In this document: positions 54,473 through 64,000 of the stretch, in pieces
Position numbering within the stretch: the first letter of the stretch is position 1
Layout of the letters: every line of letters starts with the position of its first letter
Assembly (NCBI GenBank): GCA_004295565.1
Contig: AP019416.1
Location: 248,001 to 312,000 of the forward strand
DNA length: 64,000 nucleotides
DNA from: Vreelandella olivaria
GTDB lineage: Bacteria > Pseudomonadota > Gammaproteobacteria > Pseudomonadales > Halomonadaceae
Direction: 5' to 3'
The notes under the pieces: model-generated
Told to the model about the DNA's origin: nothing
Database searches by the model: none
Seen by the model: only the letters and a program-made list of their open reading frames with translations
Translations under genes and position numbers: made by a program

Positions 54473-55984
54473 CTTACAGCAGACGCGATATTCTGCGTAT
54501 GGCAAGCGGTCTCGCGGCAAGCACATTCGCAACCTCCATCCTGAGCTTTGAAGCGTTCGCCAAGAGTAGTGGTGTAGGCAGCCCTGGTTCCGTCCCGAAC
54601 TTTCTAGACGGACATTTTCGGCCCGTTAACAAGGAGACGACGGCCTTTAACCTGCCGGTGCGCGGCGCCATCCCGTCCGCTTTATCAGGGCGCTACTTCC
54701 GCAATGGCCATAACCCGAAGGACGGCATCAATCCAGGCGCCTGGTTCTATGGTTCAGGCATGATCCACGGCTTGCGCATCTCGGGCGGACGCGCTGAGTG
54801 GTACCGCAATCGCTGGGTCAAAACCCCGGCGCTGGAGGGGCACCGCTGTTTATCGATCACGAGACGATCGACCTCCATGCAAGTGCGGCCGGTACCAGTG
54901 TGGTCGCCCATGCGGGCGCATTTTGGCCCTTCAAGAGGTCAACTTCCCCTTCGAGATCACCCCCGAACTGGAAACGACCGGCGCCTACGATTTTGGCGGT
55001 GCTTTAAAGACGATGATGACGGCCCATCCCAAGATCTGCCCCCGCACAGGTGAGATGCTTTTCTTCGGCAATTCGCCTCTCCCGCCGCACTTGATCTATC
55101 ACGTGGCGGATGCCTCAGGGCGGCTGGTGCATAGTGAGGTGATCGAAGGGCCGAACGGTTCTGTCATCCATGACTTCGCCATCACTGAAAACTATGTGAT
55201 TTGGTTCGATCCCAACGTCGCTCTCGATCTACATTCCGAGCTTGCTTTTCCCTATACGTGGCAGAGGGAGTATCGCGGTCGGATCGGCGTTATGCCGCGT
55301 GACCGCAGCAAGGGTAGTGTGCAATGGATCGACGTTGATCCCTATTACATGTTGCATTTCTCCAATGCCTGGGAAGACGCAGATGGTCACCTTGTGGTCG
55401 AGGGGCCGTTCTTTGACGAAGCCGCTTGGGGGAAAGCCTCAGCCTTTATCAATGGCACCGCGCCGCAGGGAGCCGCACCTGTCAGTGGGGCGAGGCGCAG
55501 CCGGTGGATAATCGATCCGCGACAAGGAACGGCGCGTGTTGGGCTGCTCGATGATCTTACGATTGAATTCCCCATGATCCACCCCGGCTTCACCGGGCGG
55601 CAGAACCGCTTCGCCTATGCGGTGGTTTTCCCCGACGCAGCGCGCGCCGGTTACGGCATCGTCAAATATGACTTGGAGCACGACCGGCGCTGGGTGCTTG
55701 ACCTTCCCGCAGGTGTCTATGCGGGCGAGCCCTGCTTCGTTCCCGACCCACAGGGTCACAGTGAAGATGATGGGTGGCTATTAACCTATGTTACCGATCT
55801 GCGTAGTAACGTGGCAGAGCTTTGGATCCTGGACGCAACACAGATCGGCGCTCCCCCTGTCGCTGCGATCGAACTGCCTGCCTGGGTGCCCGCCGGTGTG
55901 CACGGAACGTGGATTGGCGATAATGCGGTCTTGGTTAGCCCTTTCAAACCCACAGGCACAAAAAAAGCACCTAAAGGTGCTTGA
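54469..55984 (+). CDS. Tat-exported carotenoid-oxygenase family protein (two frameshifts; end uncertain)
   Basis: A twin-arginine signal (SRRDILRMASGLAASTFATSI) leads to an RPE65/carotenoid cleavage fold. The four iron-binding histidines are likely in TAHPKICP, IHDFAITENYV, MLHFSNAWED and GVHGTWIGD. Breaks lie near 54838 and 54935. About 504 residues. The last codons (GTKKAPKGA) lie inside the tmRNA terminator, so the natural C-terminus may be altered. Family members cleave carotenoids, stilbenes or isoeugenol-like alkenes with oxygen. Periplasmic export and pairing with an FMN reductase hint at an exogenous aromatic substrate. Confidence 0.83.
55959..55982 (-). terminator. Terminator of tmRNA
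   Basis: On the minus strand the hairpin AAGCACC-TTTA-GGTGCTT is followed by a run of seven T, 17 bases past the tmRNA 3-prime end. It overlaps the last codons of the convergent carotenoid-oxygenase frame. Confidence 0.9.
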
Positions 55985-55998
55985 TTTGTAGGGGTGTC

Positions 55999-56378
55999 TG
56001 GTGGAGGCGGCGGGAATTGAACCCGCGTCCGCCAGCACGCGCCTATTGGCTCTACATGCTTAGATTTCGTCATTTGATTTAACGCAACTGACTCCGACGA
56101 TCAGGATTCAGCCACGCGAGTCTTCTAAAGTTTAGCGCTTGGCGAGAAGACACCACCAAACGCGATCCTATCAGCTTTAGCTCGTATCCCCTCAGCGATG
56201 AATAGGCACATCACCTTGGGGCCAGACAAGAAGCTAACAGTGTTTAAGCTGCTAGCGCGCCTTGAGCGTAGTTTTCGTCATTTGCGACTATTTTTCGTGA
56301 TGTGGGATTTACGAGATACATCACGCTCTCGGCATGCACCGCAAGGGTTGTCACCGGCGTCGAAACCATGTCGCCCCC
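55999..56378 (-). ncRNA. ssrA: tmRNA (ssrA), tag ANDENYAQGALAA
   Basis: The 5-prime end GGGGGCG pairs with CGCCTCC before the encoded CCA, forming the tRNA-like acceptor; the T arm GGGTTCAATTCCC is present, and the 5-prime part has the conserved GGTTTCGACGCC. The resume codon is GCA at 56283-56285, and the reading frame encodes ANDENYAQGALAA followed by TAA at 56244-56246. It rescues stalled ribosomes and tags unfinished proteins for ClpXP. SmpB is encoded directly upstream. Confidence 0.97.
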
Positions 56379-56423
56379 TTATTTCAGGTGAGCATTCTAA
56401 CGTGCTCACACCTGATTGACCAG

Positions 56424-56914
56424 TTATGCCTTGTTATGTTCCCGCATAATTCGACCTTTTGACGGCTCCAGTCACGATCTTTCTCGGTCGCGCGTTTGTC
56501 ATGCAGCTGTTTACCGGTCACCAGCGCCAGTTCGCACTTCACTTTATTGCGCTTCCAGTAGAGCTTAAGGGGCACACAGGTGTGGCCCTTGTCCTGGGTG
56601 ATCGAAAAGATTTTGGCGATCTCTTTACGATGCAGCAGCAGTTTGCGGGTGCGCGTCGGGTCAGCAATCTCGTGGGTGCTGGCCGTATTGAGCGGCATGA
56701 TATGACTGCCCAGCAGGAACGCTTCGCCGTTACGAACCAGAATATAGGTATCGGTGAGCTGAGCTTTGCCCGCGCGTAGGCTTTTCACTTCCCAGCCTGC
56801 CAGCGCCAGGCCCGCTTCGAAGGTTTCGTCGATATGGTACTCAAACCGTGCCTTCTTGTTTTGGGCAATAACGCTGCTACCTGGGCCCTTACTGTTACCT
56901 TTCTTAGTGGCCAT
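56424..56914 (-). CDS. smpB: SsrA-binding protein SmpB (one frameshift near the end)
   Basis: The protein begins with a basic stretch and has the SmpB core [36 protein letters not shown] and [24 protein letters not shown] base is missing near 56457 (AAGGTCGA where a third G would restore frame); the natural end is then [10 protein letters not shown] with stop at 56424, the usual C-terminal tail that reads the empty mRNA channel. About 163 residues. It delivers tmRNA to stalled ribosomes. Confidence 0.95.
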
Positions 56915-57039
56915 GGAACCTCATAATTAATCTGTCAGTGGCATCCCCTTCGTTATTTGGGGAGGCGTGATACCATTTAGGGTCTGAAAAATGTTTCCCA
57001 TGATACGCTTTGGGCACTGTGAAGTCAGCGGAGAGGTCA

Positions 57040-57471
57040 ATGCCAACCGTCAATCGTTCCGCCTTAGTGCGGCACACCCCCAGAAAATGTTCGACCTGGT
57101 CAACGACTTCGAACGCTACCCGGAGTTTTTGCCAGGTTGCCGTCAGGCGCGTCTGCTTGAGCATGATGATGTGCATCTGATCGGCGAAATGACCCTAGGC
57201 CGCGCCGGCGTCGAACAAACCATTACCACGCGCAACGAACTTTTGCGCCCGAGCGTATTGAGCTGTCGCTGGTAAAGGGCCGTTTAAACGGCTAAAAGGT
57301 CGCTGGCTATTTATCCCCATGGGAGAGGATGCCTGCAAAGTGAGCCTTGAGATGGAGTTTGAGTTCGCCAACCGCTTGCTCGGTATGGCGTTCGGAAAAC
57401 TCTTTCAGCAAATCGCTGGCCAGCTAGTCGATGCCTTCACCAAGCGCGCAAACGAGCTGTATGGGCGCTGA
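57040..57471 (+). CDS. ratA: RatA family (START/coenzyme Q10-binding) protein (three missing bases)
   Basis: The best start is ATG at 57040 behind GGAGAGG, giving MPTVNRSALVRHTP; a run with five C instead of six at about 57080 breaks the frame before KMFDLVNDFERYPEFLPGC. Two more losses near 57250 and 57284 disrupt RPERIELSLVKGPFKRLKGRW; it ends FTKRANELYGR. Restored length is 144 residues, normal for RatA. Members bind ubiquinone-like lipids or act on ribosome association. It overlaps rnfH. Confidence 0.9.
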
Positions 57472-57778
57472 AGCGCTTACGGTTGAGGTAGCCTTTGCGT
57501 TGCCTTCCAAACAGCGCATAGTGGCTCTACGCGTCCCTGAGGGCACTACCGCACGTCAGGCCGTTGCCCTGGCCGATTTGCCAGCGCTATTTCCCGATCT
57601 GCCCAGCGATACCTTTGCTCAAGCGCCGCTAGGCATCTTCGGTAAAGTGATTCGCGAACCTGATACCCATCCGTTACGCGACGGGGATCGGGTCGAAGTC
57701 TACCGACCGTTGGCGATCGACCCCAAGGCCGCTCGCCTAGAGCGCGCTAAGCGCCAAGCGAGCGACCCGAAGCGTTAA
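57461..57778 (+). CDS. rnfH: RnfH family protein (UPF0125)
   Basis: A 105-residue ubiquitin-like fold: LTVEVAFALPSKQRIVALRVPEGTTARQAV, GIFGKVIREPDTHPLRDGDRVEVYRPL. The start ATG overlaps the ratA stop, matching the ratA-rnfH pairing seen in many gammaproteobacteria. Exact role unknown. Confidence 0.92.
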   Translation: MGAEALTVEVAFALPSKQRIVALRVPEGTTARQAVALADLPALFPDLPSDTFAQAPLGIFGKVIREPDTHPLRDGDRVEVYRPLAIDPKAARLERAKRQASDPKR

Positions 57779-58233
57779 AGCTGTTGAACAGGCTGCGTGC
57801 CCTCGGGCGGCCGCGTCTGGGTGCTCTCTTCAGGGAGGGCATCCATTGGGTCAACGCCTTCCGTTGCAGGGCCCATGCTGCTCTTGCCTTCAAGCGGCAG
57901 CGGTTTGGAGAAATCACCCTCTTCCTCAATATTCACCAAGCGCCCTTGAGGGTCAAAGGTGAGGGTGATGCGACGCTGCTCTACATCGCCATACGCTTTG
58001 TCTAAACGAAATACATAATCCCACTGGCTGGCGTCAAAGGGCGCTTCCAGTAGCGGTCTGCCCATCACATAAGTCACCTGCTCTTGAGTCATTCCAGGCT
58101 GAAGCTGGCTGACCATCTCCTGGGTGACTAGGTTGCCTTGGGGAATATCGCGCTTGTACACGCCTACGTAGCTGCAGCCGCTAATGACGGTAAGGGCGAC
58201 GGAGAGCGTGATGATTTGAGTCAATTTTTGCAT
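57775..58233 (-). CDS. bamE: Outer membrane assembly lipoprotein BamE
   Basis: A lipoprotein signal with lipobox ISGC, then the BamE fold: SYVGVYKRDIPQGNLVTQEMVSQLQPGMTQEQVTYVMGRPLL and WDYVFRLDKAYGDVEQRRITLTFD. The C-terminal ~35 residues are low complexity. It stabilises the Bam complex that inserts beta-barrel proteins. Divergent from fur, the standard arrangement. Confidence 0.95.
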   Translation of the reverse strand: MQKLTQIITLSVALTVISGCSYVGVYKRDIPQGNLVTQEMVSQLQPGMTQEQVTYVMGRPLLEAPFDASQWDYVFRLDKAYGDVEQRRITLTFDPQGRLVNIEEEGDFSKPLPLEGKSSMGPATEGVDPMDALPEESTQTRPPEGTQPVQQL

Positions 58234-58305
58234 TTGGGCCTATTCTTCACTATCGTGGTTTCGGTTGATCATACCCGACCTAACCTGTTACTGCGAAGAG
58301 CGACC

Positions 58306-58758
58306 ATGGCCGATCAGAACCATGAATTGCGCAAAGCCGGTCTAAAAGTGACCCTGCCGCGCGTCAAGATACTTCAAATTCTCGAAAATGTTTCGGGTCA
58401 GCACCACCTTAGCGCGGAAGAAGTGTACAAAACACTGATTGATGCGGGCGAAGATGTTGGCTTGGCAACCGTATACCGCGTATTGACTCAGTTCGAGTCG
58501 GCGGGGTTGGTCATTCGTCATAATTTCGACGGAGGGCATGCGGTATTCGAGATGACCCAAGAGGATCACCATGACCACATGGTGTGCCTTGAAAGCGGTG
58601 AAATCATTGAGTTTGTTGATGAGATCATCGAGCGTCGTCAGCAGGAAATTGCTGAAGAGCACGGCTACGAACTAGTGGATCACGCCCTGGTACTTTATGT
58701 GCGTCCGCGCGGTTCCGACGTAACACGCCAGGACAGTGGGCCGACTAACAAGAAATAG
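58306..58758 (+). CDS. fur: Ferric uptake regulator Fur
   Basis: 150 residues starting MADQNHELRKAGLKVTLPRVKIL. The winged helix includes SAEEVYKTLIDAGEDVGLATVYRVLTQFESAGLV; the metal sites include HHDHMVCLESGEIIEF, where only the first cysteine of the usual CxxC is present, as in Pseudomonas-type Fur. It represses iron uptake genes with Fe2+. The start at 58306 matches the family's N-terminus although the frame extends upstream. Confidence 0.96.
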   Translation: MADQNHELRKAGLKVTLPRVKILQILENVSGQHHLSAEEVYKTLIDAGEDVGLATVYRVLTQFESAGLVIRHNFDGGHAVFEMTQEDHHDHMVCLESGEIIEFVDEIIERRQQEIAEEHGYELVDHALVLYVRPRGSDVTRQDSGPTNKK

Positions 58759-58915
58759 CGTCCTATTTAGGGCATCGTTAGTCGAAAACCGCTAGTCGCT
58801 GTTCGAAATGTGAGCGCCCCTAATCTGCTGGGTCGAATTCATCGTTAACTGAAACCGTTAATTGAATTCATCCAGTGGATCAGGGGCGCTTGTTTTTATC
58901 AGACACGCGCATTCG

Positions 58916-60588
58916 TCAGTGTGGCGGGCGCTGGCTAGCGTGGAGCATCTCCCGCGCGTGGGCGAGGGTTTGGTCAGAAAGCTTCACTCCCCCTAGCATG
59001 CGCGCCAGCTCGCTGATGCGGCCCTGTTCGTCGAGCAGCGCCATTTGGGTCAGCGTGGTGTCCCGCTTCGCCTGTTTCTCGATATGCAGATGCTGGTGGG
59101 CCTGTGCCGCCACCTGGGGCAGGTGTGTCACGGTCATGACCTGACCATTTTCGCCCAGTTTGCGCAGCAGTTGGCCAACGATCTCTGCGGTGGCGCCCGA
59201 GATACCCACATCCACTTCGTCAAACACCAGACTGGGCACCGTTGAGTGCGTCGCCGCGACGACTTGTATGGCGAGACTAATGCGCGACAATTCGCCGCCG
59301 GAAGCGACCTTGGTCAATGGGCGTGCGGGCTGGCCAGGGTTGGCGCTAATCAAAAACTGCACGCGGTCAAGGCCTTCAGGGAGGGCGCGTCCTTAGCGGT
59401 GACTTCCACTTCAAAACGGGCTTTACCCATGGCTAAAAAGCCCAGCTGCTGCTGCACCTCTTTGCCCAGGCGAAGCGCGGCTTTCTGACGGCTCTCGGTG
59501 AGTTTTTTCGCCTCTTGGCGGTATGCTTCGCGTAACTCGACGACCCGTGCACTGAGTGCCTCCAGGTCGTTGCCACCTTCTTCGAGCTGAGCGACTTCAC
59601 GCTGTAGATCCGCATGCAGGGCGCATAGCTCTTCAGGGGCAATGTGATGCTTGCGGGCGATGCGATGGACGTCGGTCATGCGCTCTTCCACCCAGGCGAG
59701 CCGCTCAGGGTCTAGCTCGGTGGTGCTGGCGAGGCGGTTAAGTTCGCTGGCGGCCTCTTCCACTTGAATACGCGCATCGCCTAGCATGGCAAGCGTGTTA
59801 GCTAGGGTGCCCTTGTCACTGCCCGGCAGGGCGCTCAAGTGAGCGAACGCCTGATTCAGTAAAGAGAGCGCGCCGCCCTCATCGCTGGCGCAGCAGTCGG
59901 CGGCAAACTGGGTTTCGCGCAGTGTCTCCTCCGCATGAGCGAGGGTGTGCTGCTCTTCCTCTAACGTGGCTAATTCACCCTCTGCTAAACCGAGCTGATC
60001 CAGCTCCTCTACCTGGTAGCGCAGCAACTGCCGTTTGGCCTCTACTTCACTGCCTTCTTCACTGAGCTTCTTCAACTGACGACGGGCATTGCGCCATTCC
60101 CGGAACGTTTCGGCTAATTGAGCGGTGGCACCGTTTAAGCCTGCATAATCGTCTAATAGAGCGAGATGGGTCTCTTCGCGCATCAGCGCGTGATGGGCAT
60201 GCTGGCCATGAATTTGAATCAACTGCTCGCCGAGGGATTTTAAGTCAGAAATAGTCGCGGGGTGGCCGTTAATCCACGCCTTGGAGCGGCCGTTGGCGGT
60301 GACCACGCGGCGCAGCAAGCACTCCTCTGCCGGGAGTTCCCGGGCCGTTAGCCACTCGACGGCGGCAGGCAGGTGCTGAATATCAAAACGCGCGGAGAGA
60401 TCGGTGCGCTCGCGGCCGTGGCGTACGCTACCAGCGTCGGCACGCTCGCCCAGGCAGAGCCCAAGGGCGCCTAACAGGATTGATTTGCCCGCCCCGGTTT
60501 CCCCGGTAATTGCGGTCATACCGCCGGTCAAGTCGAGTTCCAAGTGATCGACAATGGCGAAATCTTGAATAGCTAGCTGAGTAAGCAT
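58916..60588 (-). CDS. recN: DNA repair protein RecN (one frameshift)
   Basis: An SMC-like ATPase of about 557 residues. Walker [14 protein letters not shown] is at about 28-40, a long coiled coil follows ([18 protein letters not shown]), then the signature [19 protein letters not shown] and Walker [13 protein letters not shown] base is missing near 59380, between KDAP and [18 protein letters not shown]. It helps repair double-strand breaks. Order fur-recN-grpE is usual. Confidence 0.94.
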
Positions 60589-60680
60589 GGCGCCTCCCGA
60601 GGCGGTTCAGCACAGAAGCTGGATACTTATCCAATAGTTGTTGATTTATACAGTAGTTAATAACTCACTTCAATGCACCT

Positions 60681-60708
60681 CTTGAGATGGGATTTATGGC
60701 CCCCATAT
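60681..60708 (+). promoter_or_regulatory. Sigma-32 heat-shock promoter of grpE-dnaK-dnaJ
   Basis: CTTGAGA at 60681-60687, a 13-base spacer and CCCCATAT at 60701-60708 match the RpoH consensus CTTGAAA-N13-CCCCATnT with one mismatch. Confidence 0.82.
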
Positions 60709-60811
60709 AGCCTGCATCGTTGGTTAAAGCTAGCTAGTTAAAGCGAGTGATCTATAGCTTACTTCTCTGCGCGCCGCCCGTATGGCCGCGCCCTACTTTT
60801 AGGAGCACAAC

Positions 60812-61501
60812 ATGGCGAAAGAACCGCAAACTCCGTTGGATGACGAACTCACACGCCACGAGCATGAAGCCGAGGGCGCTGAACAAGCGGCTGAGAAAGT
60901 GGCTGAAGAGCGCTTGATGGAAGGTGAGCTGGAAGGGCTGATCAATGACGAAGAGCCGCTGGAAGGTAGTTCCGATAACCCTGAAGCGGAAATGCTGGCT
61001 GCCCAGGTCGACGAGTTAGAGCAAAGCCTGGCCGAGGCCAAGGATCAAGCCCTGCGCGCTGCCGCCGAAGCACAAAACGTGCGCCGCCGTGCCGAGCAGG
61101 AAGCGGAAAAAGCCCGCAAGTTTGCTCTGGAGAAGTTCGTTAAAGAACTGCTGCCCGTGGTGGATAGCCTGGAAAAGGCGCTTGAAACCATGGAAGAGGG
61201 GGCCTCCGAGGTTCACCGCGAAGGCGTCTCCATGACACTGAAGATGCAGCTGGATGTACTCAATAAATTCGGCGTTGAGAGCATCGAGCCCCATGGTGAG
61301 CCCTTCGACCCCCAGGTGCACGAAGCCATGACCATGGTGCCAAACCCGGATCTTGATCCGAACACCGTGATGGACGTTATGCAGAAAGGCTATTTACTCA
61401 ATGGCCGCCTGGTGCGTCCGGCGATGGTTGTCGTCAGCAAAAAGCCGATTAAGCCACTGGCGACACAGAGTGTGCAAAGAGAGTGTGAAAAAAGCCCTTG
61501 A
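60812..61501 (+). CDS. grpE: Nucleotide exchange factor GrpE
   Basis: 229 residues; AGGAGC precedes the start. An acidic N-terminus leads to a long coiled coil ([35 protein letters not shown]) and the beta domain with [20 protein letters not shown] and [16 protein letters not shown]. The last ~20 residues ([19 protein letters not shown]) are unusual for GrpE and could reflect another lost base. It speeds ADP release from DnaK. Its stop codon overlaps the second heat-shock promoter. Confidence 0.95.
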   Translation: MAKEPQTPLDDELTRHEHEAEGAEQAAEKVAEERLMEGELEGLINDEEPLEGSSDNPEAEMLAAQVDELEQSLAEAKDQALRAAAEAQNVRRRAEQEAEKARKFALEKFVKELLPVVDSLEKALETMEEGASEVHREGVSMTLKMQLDVLNKFGVESIEPHGEPFDPQVHEAMTMVPNPDLDPNTVMDVMQKGYLLNGRLVRPAMVVVSKKPIKPLATQSVQRECEKSP

Positions 61502-61524
61502 AATGTCAGCGGCGGCCCCCAAAT
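61497..61524 (+). promoter_or_regulatory. Second sigma-32 promoter, before dnaK
   Basis: A perfect CTTGAAA at 61497-61503, a 13-base spacer and CCCCAAAT at 61517-61524. It overlaps the grpE stop codon and would give extra dnaK expression on heat shock. Confidence 0.78.
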
Positions 61525-61526
61525 AA

Positions 61527-63542
<2,016 letters not shown>

Positions 63543-63570
63543 CATCCTCTTTCTGCCAAGGAGAAGCGGT

Positions 63571-63600
63571 GACGCGGGAGCTTACTCCCGCGTTGCTGTT
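63571..63600 (+). terminator. Hairpin after dnaK
   Basis: ACGCGGGAG pairs with CTCCCGCGT around CTTA, followed by TGCTGTTT. It probably partly terminates, keeping dnaK message above dnaJ. Confidence 0.75.
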
Positions 63601-63616
63601 TCCGGGATAAAGACGC

Positions 63617-63664
63617 ACGTAGTTAGGTATGTAATTAGGTATGTAGCTAAGTACGTAGCTAAAT
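63617..63664. repeat. 12-base tandem repeat between dnaK and dnaJ
   Basis: Four imperfect copies: ACGTAGTTAGGT, ATGTAATTAGGT, ATGTAGCTAAGT and ACGTAGCTAAAT, then decayed pieces to 63700. They sit in the leader of dnaJ. Confidence 0.8.
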
Positions 63665-63719
63665 GTGTATGTCGCTAAAGTGCAGTTGAGTGCGTAGCTA
63701 ACCAGGAGGCGTAGGGCCC

Positions 63720-64000
63720 ATGTCCAAACGCGATTATTACGAAGTCCTGGGTGTCGAAAAAGGGGCCGATCAGAAAGAGATCAAGAAGGCCTATCGCCGT
63801 CTGGCGCAAAAATTCCACCCTGATCGAAACCCGGACGATAAAACCTCTGCGGAAAAATTCCGCGAAGTGTCCGAAGCGTATGAAGTGCTTAGCGACGGCG
63901 AAAAACGCGCTGCCTACGACCAGTTCGGCCATGCGGGCGTTGATGGTCAAGGTGGAGGTGGTTTCGGCGGAGCGGGTGCTGGTGCTGGCGATTTCAGCGA
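63720..64000 (+). CDS. dnaJ: Chaperone DnaJ (partial, N-terminal part)
   Basis: The J domain is complete: [39 protein letters not shown], with the HPD tripeptide that stimulates DnaK ATPase, then the glycine-rich linker [15 protein letters not shown]. The gene runs off the right edge. AGGAGGCGTAGGGCCC precedes the ATG. Confidence 0.97.
   Translation, partial: MSKRDYYEVLGVEKGADQKEIKKAYRRLAQKFHPDRNPDDKTSAEKFREVSEAYEVLSDGEKRAAYDQFGHAGVDGQGGGGFGGAGAGAGDFS

Noticed and set aside
47600-56000. A full genomic island with attachment repeats at ssrA
   Set aside because: I saw no integrase and no second copy of the ssrA 3-prime end in the window, so only a tentative boundary is proposed.

Overview
The window looks like chromosome from a moderately halophilic gammaproteobacterium, most likely Halomonadaceae. 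This is inferred from an NhaD-type Na+/H+ antiporter, a sucrose-phosphate synthase/phosphatase fusion (compatible solute synthesis), a CaCA cation exchanger, the gammaproteobacterial order ssrA-smpB-ratA-rnfH-bamE-fur-recN-grpE-dnaK-dnaJ, and a tmRNA tag reading ANDENYAQGALAA. No species can be named from the sequence alone.

More than 30 genes, including essential ones (rpmA, dnaK, smpB), are split by small frameshifts. Frame arithmetic shows nearly all are missing bases, mostly in runs of identical bases. I read these as sequencing or assembly deletions, so I give each as one full-length CDS with its break points rather than as a pseudogene.

Layout. 1-1.7 kb: a zinc alcohol/polyol dehydrogenase divergent from an AraC regulator. 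1.8-5.7 kb: a FAN1-like VRR-NUC nuclease coupled to a nuclease-helicase fusion. 5.9-11.1 kb: sucrose synthase/phosphatase with three glycosyltransferases. 11.1-14.9 kb: TauE/SafE permease, MFS transporter, diguanylate cyclase, tRNA-Pro(CGG). 15-19.6 kb: housekeeping genes ispB, rplU-rpmA, obgE, proB. 19.6-24 kb: a DUF1853 protein, two PepSY-like proteins and a two-component system. 24-32.8 kb: a phosphorus-acquisition neighbourhood (PhoD-like phosphatase, EAL-CBS-GGDEF protein, PhnDCEE transporter, histidine phosphatase) with candidate PHO boxes, then an NlpC/P60 lipoprotein.

33-41.8 kb: a NIT-domain chemoreceptor, two more c-di-GMP proteins, an SprA-like metalloprotease and small genes. 41.9-47.4 kb: NhaD, an orphan TAXI binding protein, CaCA exchanger, cold-shock protein, and ZinT behind a candidate Zur box. 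47.6-56 kb is the most accessory-looking part: an unrecognised PD-(D/E)XK-like protein, LuxR regulator, APC permease-nitrilase-sulfurtransferase set, and a LysR-controlled NAD(P)H oxidoreductase with a Tat-exported carotenoid-oxygenase-family enzyme whose frame runs into the tmRNA terminator. 56-64 kb: tmRNA/SmpB, ratA-rnfH, bamE, fur, recN, and a heat-shock grpE-dnaK-dnaJ operon with two good sigma-32 promoter matches.

Functional themes are osmoadaptation (sucrose, NhaD, ProB), c-di-GMP signalling (four proteins), phosphorus and zinc scavenging, DNA crosslink repair, and protein quality control.
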